Source of the DNA: an uncultured Fusibacter sp.
GTDB taxonomy: Bacteria; Bacillota; Clostridia; Peptostreptococcales; Acidaminobacteraceae
Assembly: GCA_937958285.1 (NCBI GenBank)
Contig: CALFXQ010000091.1
Coordinates: 1-15,518, forward strand
DNA: 15,518 nt
Direction of reading: 5' to 3'
Each line of letters begins with the position of its first letter. Position 1 is the first letter of the stretch. The translations under genes were made by a program, and so were the position numbers. The notes under the pieces are model-generated. The model was not told the origin of the DNA. It saw nothing but the letters and a program-made list of their open reading frames with translations, and ran no database searches. Of this stretch, positions 12,754 through 15,518 are shown piece after piece.

Positions 12754-14298
12754 CTATAAGTGCTTGAAATTCAGTGTGCCCGCTTCGATATCGATGCTTA
12801 TAATGTCGCCATCTTTTATCTTTGCGATTGGCCCGCCAAGAGCTGCTTCAGGCGCCACGTGCCCAATGGCAAGGCCATTGGTGCCGCCCGAAAAGCGCCC
12901 GTCTGTTATTAGCGCCACTTTTCCATCTAGGGCACTCCCTTTAAGGGCGGCTGTCATGGCCAGCATCTCGCGCATGCCGGGCCCACCAACCAGCCCCTCT
13001 GCGCGAATTACAATGACCTCACCTGCGCAAAGCGCGTTTAGCTCAAAAGCCTCAAATGCCGCTTCTTCGCCATCAAAAACCCGGGCAGGCCCCTCGAAGC
13101 GCCACTGGTGCCGTGGTACGGCAGACACCTTCACCACCGCCCCGTCTGGCGCAAGGTCTCCGCGCAGGGTGCGTAGACCGCCAGTGCTTGAGTGTGCGGC
13201 ACCTACGCTGCGAATCAAGTCAGAAGGCAGGTCTTTGTAGCTGCTTAAACGCCCTTGCAGCGTACCCCCTTCGACTACCGACACAGCCTCGTCGATTAGC
13301 CCTAGCGGCTGAAGTTGACGCATTAATTGTCCGATTCCCCCCGCCCGATGAAAGTCTTCCATGCCGAAGGGACCATTGGGAGAAAGTTTTACCAGATAAG
13401 GCGTGCGCTTACTCACGCGATCAAAGTCCTCAAGTGCTAAAGGCAGCGCCGCGGCCTTTGCAATTGCTTGAAGGTGAAGCACCGTATTGGTAGAACACCC
13501 CAATGCCATATCCACCGCAAGCGCATTTTCGAGGGCCTCTCTTGTTACAATTTTCGATGGACTCAGCGATTCACTTACAAGCTGCACGCTGCGTCCCCCA
13601 GCCATCATGGCCAAACGCTCTCGTTCTGACCAAACAGCAGGTACGGTTGCAGTGCCCGGCAAAGAAAGCCCAAGAGCCTCGACAAGACAATTCATAGAAT
13701 TGGCCGTGAACATGCCCGCACACGATCCTACGGTAGGGCACGCCACACGCGTCAATCCATCCAGTGCCTCAACAGACATCACTCCCGATTGCACCTTGCC
13801 CACCGCCTCGAAAACAGTGGTTAAATCCACAGGCTGCCCTTCCCATTGCCCTTGAAGCATCGGACCACCGCTCATAAATATTGTAGGCAAATCGAGGGTC
13901 ATGGCCGCTATCAACATCCCCGGCACACTTTTGTCACAGCTGGGCATCAGCACTAAACCGTCAAGGGCATGAGCCTTTGCAACGTGTACAATACCCTCCG
14001 CCAAGTGATCGCGCGTTGGCAGCGAATGACACATGCCCTCATGCCCCATGGCAAGTCCATCACATACAGAAACACCACCGAACTCAAAGGGTATCCCCCC
14101 AGCAGCATAAATGCCCGCCTTCACTTTTTCTGCTAACTGACGGAGATGTTTATGGCCAGGGATCATATCGTTAATTGGGTTGCAAATTCCAATAAAAGGT
14201 TTGCTTAAATCTTCGGGCGTGAGTCCCAAAGCCATGAGTAGTGCGCGGTGAGGCGCGCGTTTAACACCTTTAGTAATTTGATCGCTTCGCATAAGCAT
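12754..14298 (-). CDS. ilvD: Dihydroxy-acid dehydratase family protein, C-terminally short
   Basis: IlvD dehydrates 2,3-dihydroxy-acids to 2-oxoacids in branched-chain amino acid synthesis, using an iron-sulfur cluster and Mg. The 514-residue protein has IPGHKHL (46-52), CDGLAMGHEGM (79-89), PSCDKSVPGML (119-129) and GSCAGMF (191-197). Cys39, Cys121 and Cys193 are candidate ligands; the PGH motif, instead of PCN, matches the E. coli type with an oxygen-sensitive 4Fe-4S cluster. IGICNPIND replaces the more usual VNSFNE. The C terminus stops at AGTLNFKHL, about 40 residues short of typical members, and ends in two stop codons. The gene is much richer in GC than its neighbours and has no ilvB, ilvC or leu genes beside it. 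A sugar-acid dehydratase is an alternative. Confidence 0.85.
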   Translation of the reverse strand: MLMRSDQITKGVKRAPHRALLMALGLTPEDLSKPFIGICNPINDMIPGHKHLRQLAEKVKAGIYAAGGIPFEFGGVSVCDGLAMGHEGMCHSLPTRDHLAEGIVHVAKAHALDGLVLMPSCDKSVPGMLIAAMTLDLPTIFMSGGPMLQGQWEGQPVDLTTVFEAVGKVQSGVMSVEALDGLTRVACPTVGSCAGMFTANSMNCLVEALGLSLPGTATVPAVWSERERLAMMAGGRSVQLVSESLSPSKIVTREALENALAVDMALGCSTNTVLHLQAIAKAAALPLALEDFDRVSKRTPYLVKLSPNGPFGMEDFHRAGGIGQLMRQLQPLGLIDEAVSVVEGGTLQGRLSSYKDLPSDLIRSVGAAHSSTGGLRTLRGDLAPDGAVVKVSAVPRHQWRFEGPARVFDGEEAAFEAFELNALCAGEVIVIRAEGLVGGPGMREMLAMTAALKGSALDGKVALITDGRFSGGTNGLAIGHVAPEAALGGPIAKIKDGDIISIDIEAGTLNFKHL

Positions 14299-14328
14299 CC
14301 ATACCTTTCTGAACAGAGAATTTATAAC

Positions 14329-14356
14329 AGTATAACAGCCCTCTAATCGGCGTCAA
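14329..14356 (-). promoter_or_regulatory. Promoter of the ilvD gene
   Basis: The minus strand reads TTGACG (14351-14356), a 16-base spacer and TATACT (14329-14334), giving a leader of only about 24 bases, too short for a T-box. It sits within the inverted repeat at 14334-14375. Confidence 0.65.
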
Positions 14357-14375
14357 GACCTTTCAGAGGGCTGTT
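14334..14375. terminator. 11-bp inverted repeat overlapping the ilvD promoter
   Basis: AACAGCCCTCT (14334-14344) pairs with AGAGGGCTGTT (14365-14375) across a 20-base loop. It could terminate the upstream oxidoreductase transcript, although no T tract follows on the minus strand. It also surrounds the ilvD promoter, whose -35 is in the loop and whose spacer holds one arm, so an operator role is possible. Confidence 0.55.
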
Positions 14376-14427
14376 TAATGTTTTATAAAAAAATCTTTTG
14401 AATATTAAGTAAATTCCTCAAGACCTT
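14353..14427. repeat. 10-bp direct repeat between ilvD and the oxidoreductase
   Basis: TCAAGACCTT occurs at 14353-14362, in the ilvD promoter loop, and again at 14418-14427. The rest of the 14376-14468 stretch is AT-rich and contains no gene or clear terminator. The repeat may be a regulator site or coincidence. Confidence 0.35.
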
Positions 14428-14468
14428 CAAAAAGATAAGGTTAAATACTTAAAAGCTAAGTTGCTCGG

Positions 14469-15518
14469 CTATACCACCGATGGTTCGATAATCAATTCAC
14501 CGCGGCTGAATCTATCCATGTTCATGTTTCTTACATCGAGCGTTAGGGTCTCGTCTAGGATCATCTCAGAGAGCAAAAGTCCCGTTGCCGGTGCAAACAT
14601 AAACCCATGACCACTAAAGCCCACAGCTTGGAAAAACCCTTTTAACATAGGCGCTTCGCCGAGAATCGGCTGCTTATCAGGGGTCATGTGATACTGCCCT
14701 GCCCAAGCCCTCACCACGCGAATCTTCGCCAGTGGCGGCAATAGTTCCGTCACCGTTTTAGACATTTCATCTAGGAAATTCCAGCTCGAGCGGTTGTTTA
14801 AATCTCTAGGCTCATCGGCACAGCTTCGGCCCATAATCAACGAGCCATGGGGCACTTGTTGGGTGTAAATATTTTTGGAGAACGACATAACCATCGGATC
14901 GAGCATTTTATTGACTGGCGTTGTCACTAAAATTTGATGTCTCTCAGAGTAAGTTGGAATATCAATACCCGCCATTTCAGCGACAATGCGTCCATAAGGC
15001 CCCGACGCATTCACAACCACCGGCGAGGCGATGTGCCCTTTATCTGTTTGAACGCCTACAATGCGACCAGATTCCACTTCGATGGCGGTCACTTCAACAT
15101 AGGTATGATAGTGAACGCCTAGGCGTTTTGCCGCCTGTACGTAAGCATCGAGGGTGGTAAAAGGGTTTAAATGGCCGTCCTTTTGATGGAATGTGGCACC
15201 CGTCAAGCCCGCTGTATTGAGGTAGGGCACAATCTCCTTGGCCTCTTCTAGATTTAACAGGCGACTTTCGATGCCCAATTTATTTTGAAGGGCCACGTTT
15301 TTTCTAAACTGCTCTAGCTCAGGCGCAGATGAGGCTAACATCAAATAGCCCCCCTGCTTGAACTCTACATCGCCGTGATAGGCCAGTTCTTCTTGTATGG
15401 ACTCAAAGGCCTCGCACGAGAGCTTCGATAAAAGACAGTTCATCTCTGTGCCCCATTGCTGGCGTATGCCCGCGCCACATCTGCCCGTAGAACCCGAACC
15501 CTGATAGCCCTTTTCTAA
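14469..15518 (-). CDS. FAD-dependent amine/imino-acid oxidoreductase (sarcosine oxidase or proline dehydrogenase beta-like), 5' end missing
   Basis: The frame has no stop from the window edge, so this is a fragment of about 349 residues without the N-terminal GxGxxG FAD-binding motif. It begins LEKGYQGSGSTGRCGAGIRQ then QWGTEMN, a hallmark of the DAO family (D-amino-acid oxidase, sarcosine oxidase beta, dye-linked proline dehydrogenase beta). It ends with MTPDKQPILGE and the flavin-binding VGFSGHGFMFAPATG of the same family. The missing part is roughly 30-40 residues, judging from family length (about 380). The RCGAGIRQQ form with Cys resembles dye-linked L-proline dehydrogenase beta subunits more than classical sarcosine oxidase, by memory. 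Substrate and partner subunits lie outside the window. Confidence 0.88.
   Translation of the reverse strand, partial: LEKGYQGSGSTGRCGAGIRQQWGTEMNCLLSKLSCEAFESIQEELAYHGDVEFKQGGYLMLASSAPELEQFRKNVALQNKLGIESRLLNLEEAKEIVPYLNTAGLTGATFHQKDGHLNPFTTLDAYVQAAKRLGVHYHTYVEVTAIEVESGRIVGVQTDKGHIASPVVVNASGPYGRIVAEMAGIDIPTYSERHQILVTTPVNKMLDPMVMSFSKNIYTQQVPHGSLIMGRSCADEPRDLNNRSSWNFLDEMSKTVTELLPPLAKIRVVRAWAGQYHMTPDKQPILGEAPMLKGFFQAVGFSGHGFMFAPATGLLLSEMILDETLTLDVRNMNMDRFSRGELIIEPSVV

Noticed and set aside
12700..12756. Frameshift at the ilvD end hiding the missing C terminus
   Set aside because: Both other frames after the stop were read and neither gives the charged SDEEL-like helical tail of full-length IlvD.
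13056..13493. Long plus-strand open frame opposite ilvD
   Set aside because: It lies antisense within the GC-rich ilvD gene, where stops are rare; there is no ribosome binding site and the protein has no sensible composition. The same applies to the other antisense frames within real genes.
14299..14468. T-box or other riboswitch before ilvD
   Set aside because: The predicted leader is about 24 bases, and no T-box motif occurs in the intergenic region.
1..15518. CRISPR arrays, transposases, phage genes, tRNA genes
   Set aside because: Looked for on both strands; no regular spaced repeats, no transposase-like or phage-like protein, and no cloverleaf with a GTTCGANNC-type arm was seen by eye.

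Overview
The window looks like a chromosomal segment from a low-GC Gram-positive anaerobe, most likely a member of the Clostridia. The reasons are strong GGAGG-type ribosome binding sites before most genes, a gltX-cysS-mrnC cluster, a Cys-rich small protein and a HesB-like protein of clostridial type, and a YknXYZ-like exporter with no outer-membrane partner. The genus cannot be told from the sequence. No tRNA, rRNA, CRISPR array, insertion sequence or phage gene is visible.

Bases 1-3693 (all minus strand) hold a translation operon: gltX (GluRS), cysS (CysRS) and mrnC (Mini-RNase III), followed by the first codons of another gene that runs off the left edge. It has a near-consensus promoter. 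A perfect GC hairpin plus U tract lies directly downstream of that promoter, inside the leader, and a second terminator-like hairpin lies between gltX and cysS. Bases 3694-4976 hold acylphosphatase and a small eight-cysteine protein on the minus strand, and a divergent nitroreductase on the plus strand.

Bases 5000-9348 hold a PLP aminotransferase of the 2-aminoadipate/aromatic type, a PilZ protein, a HesB/IscA-like protein and a MocR-type regulator (GntR winged helix fused to an aminotransferase fold), all on the minus strand. An unrecognised 127-residue gene is divergent from the regulator. The HesB-like/PilZ pair has a near-consensus Fur box over its -35 element, so iron status probably controls both a metal/cluster-type protein and a cyclic-di-GMP effector candidate. 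The regulator promoter carries an 8-bp direct repeat 26 bp apart, as expected for a self-regulating MocR protein.

Bases 9358-12702 hold a three-gene exporter operon (adaptor, ATPase, permease) with 4-bp or GTGA/ATGA stop-start overlaps. Bases 12754-14375 hold a stand-alone, GC-rich and C-terminally short dihydroxy-acid dehydratase (ilvD family) whose promoter is embedded in an 11-bp inverted repeat. The right edge is a 5'-truncated FAD-dependent amine/imino-acid oxidoreductase that remains open to the last base.

Several longest-possible reading frames start upstream of the true start. Ribosome binding sites place the starts of cysS, acylphosphatase, the Cys-rich protein, nitroreductase, the aminotransferase, the MocR regulator and the export adaptor downstream of them. 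The most interesting signals are regulatory: the Fur box, the gltX leader hairpin, the MocR direct repeat, and the dyads around the aminotransferase and ilvD promoters.
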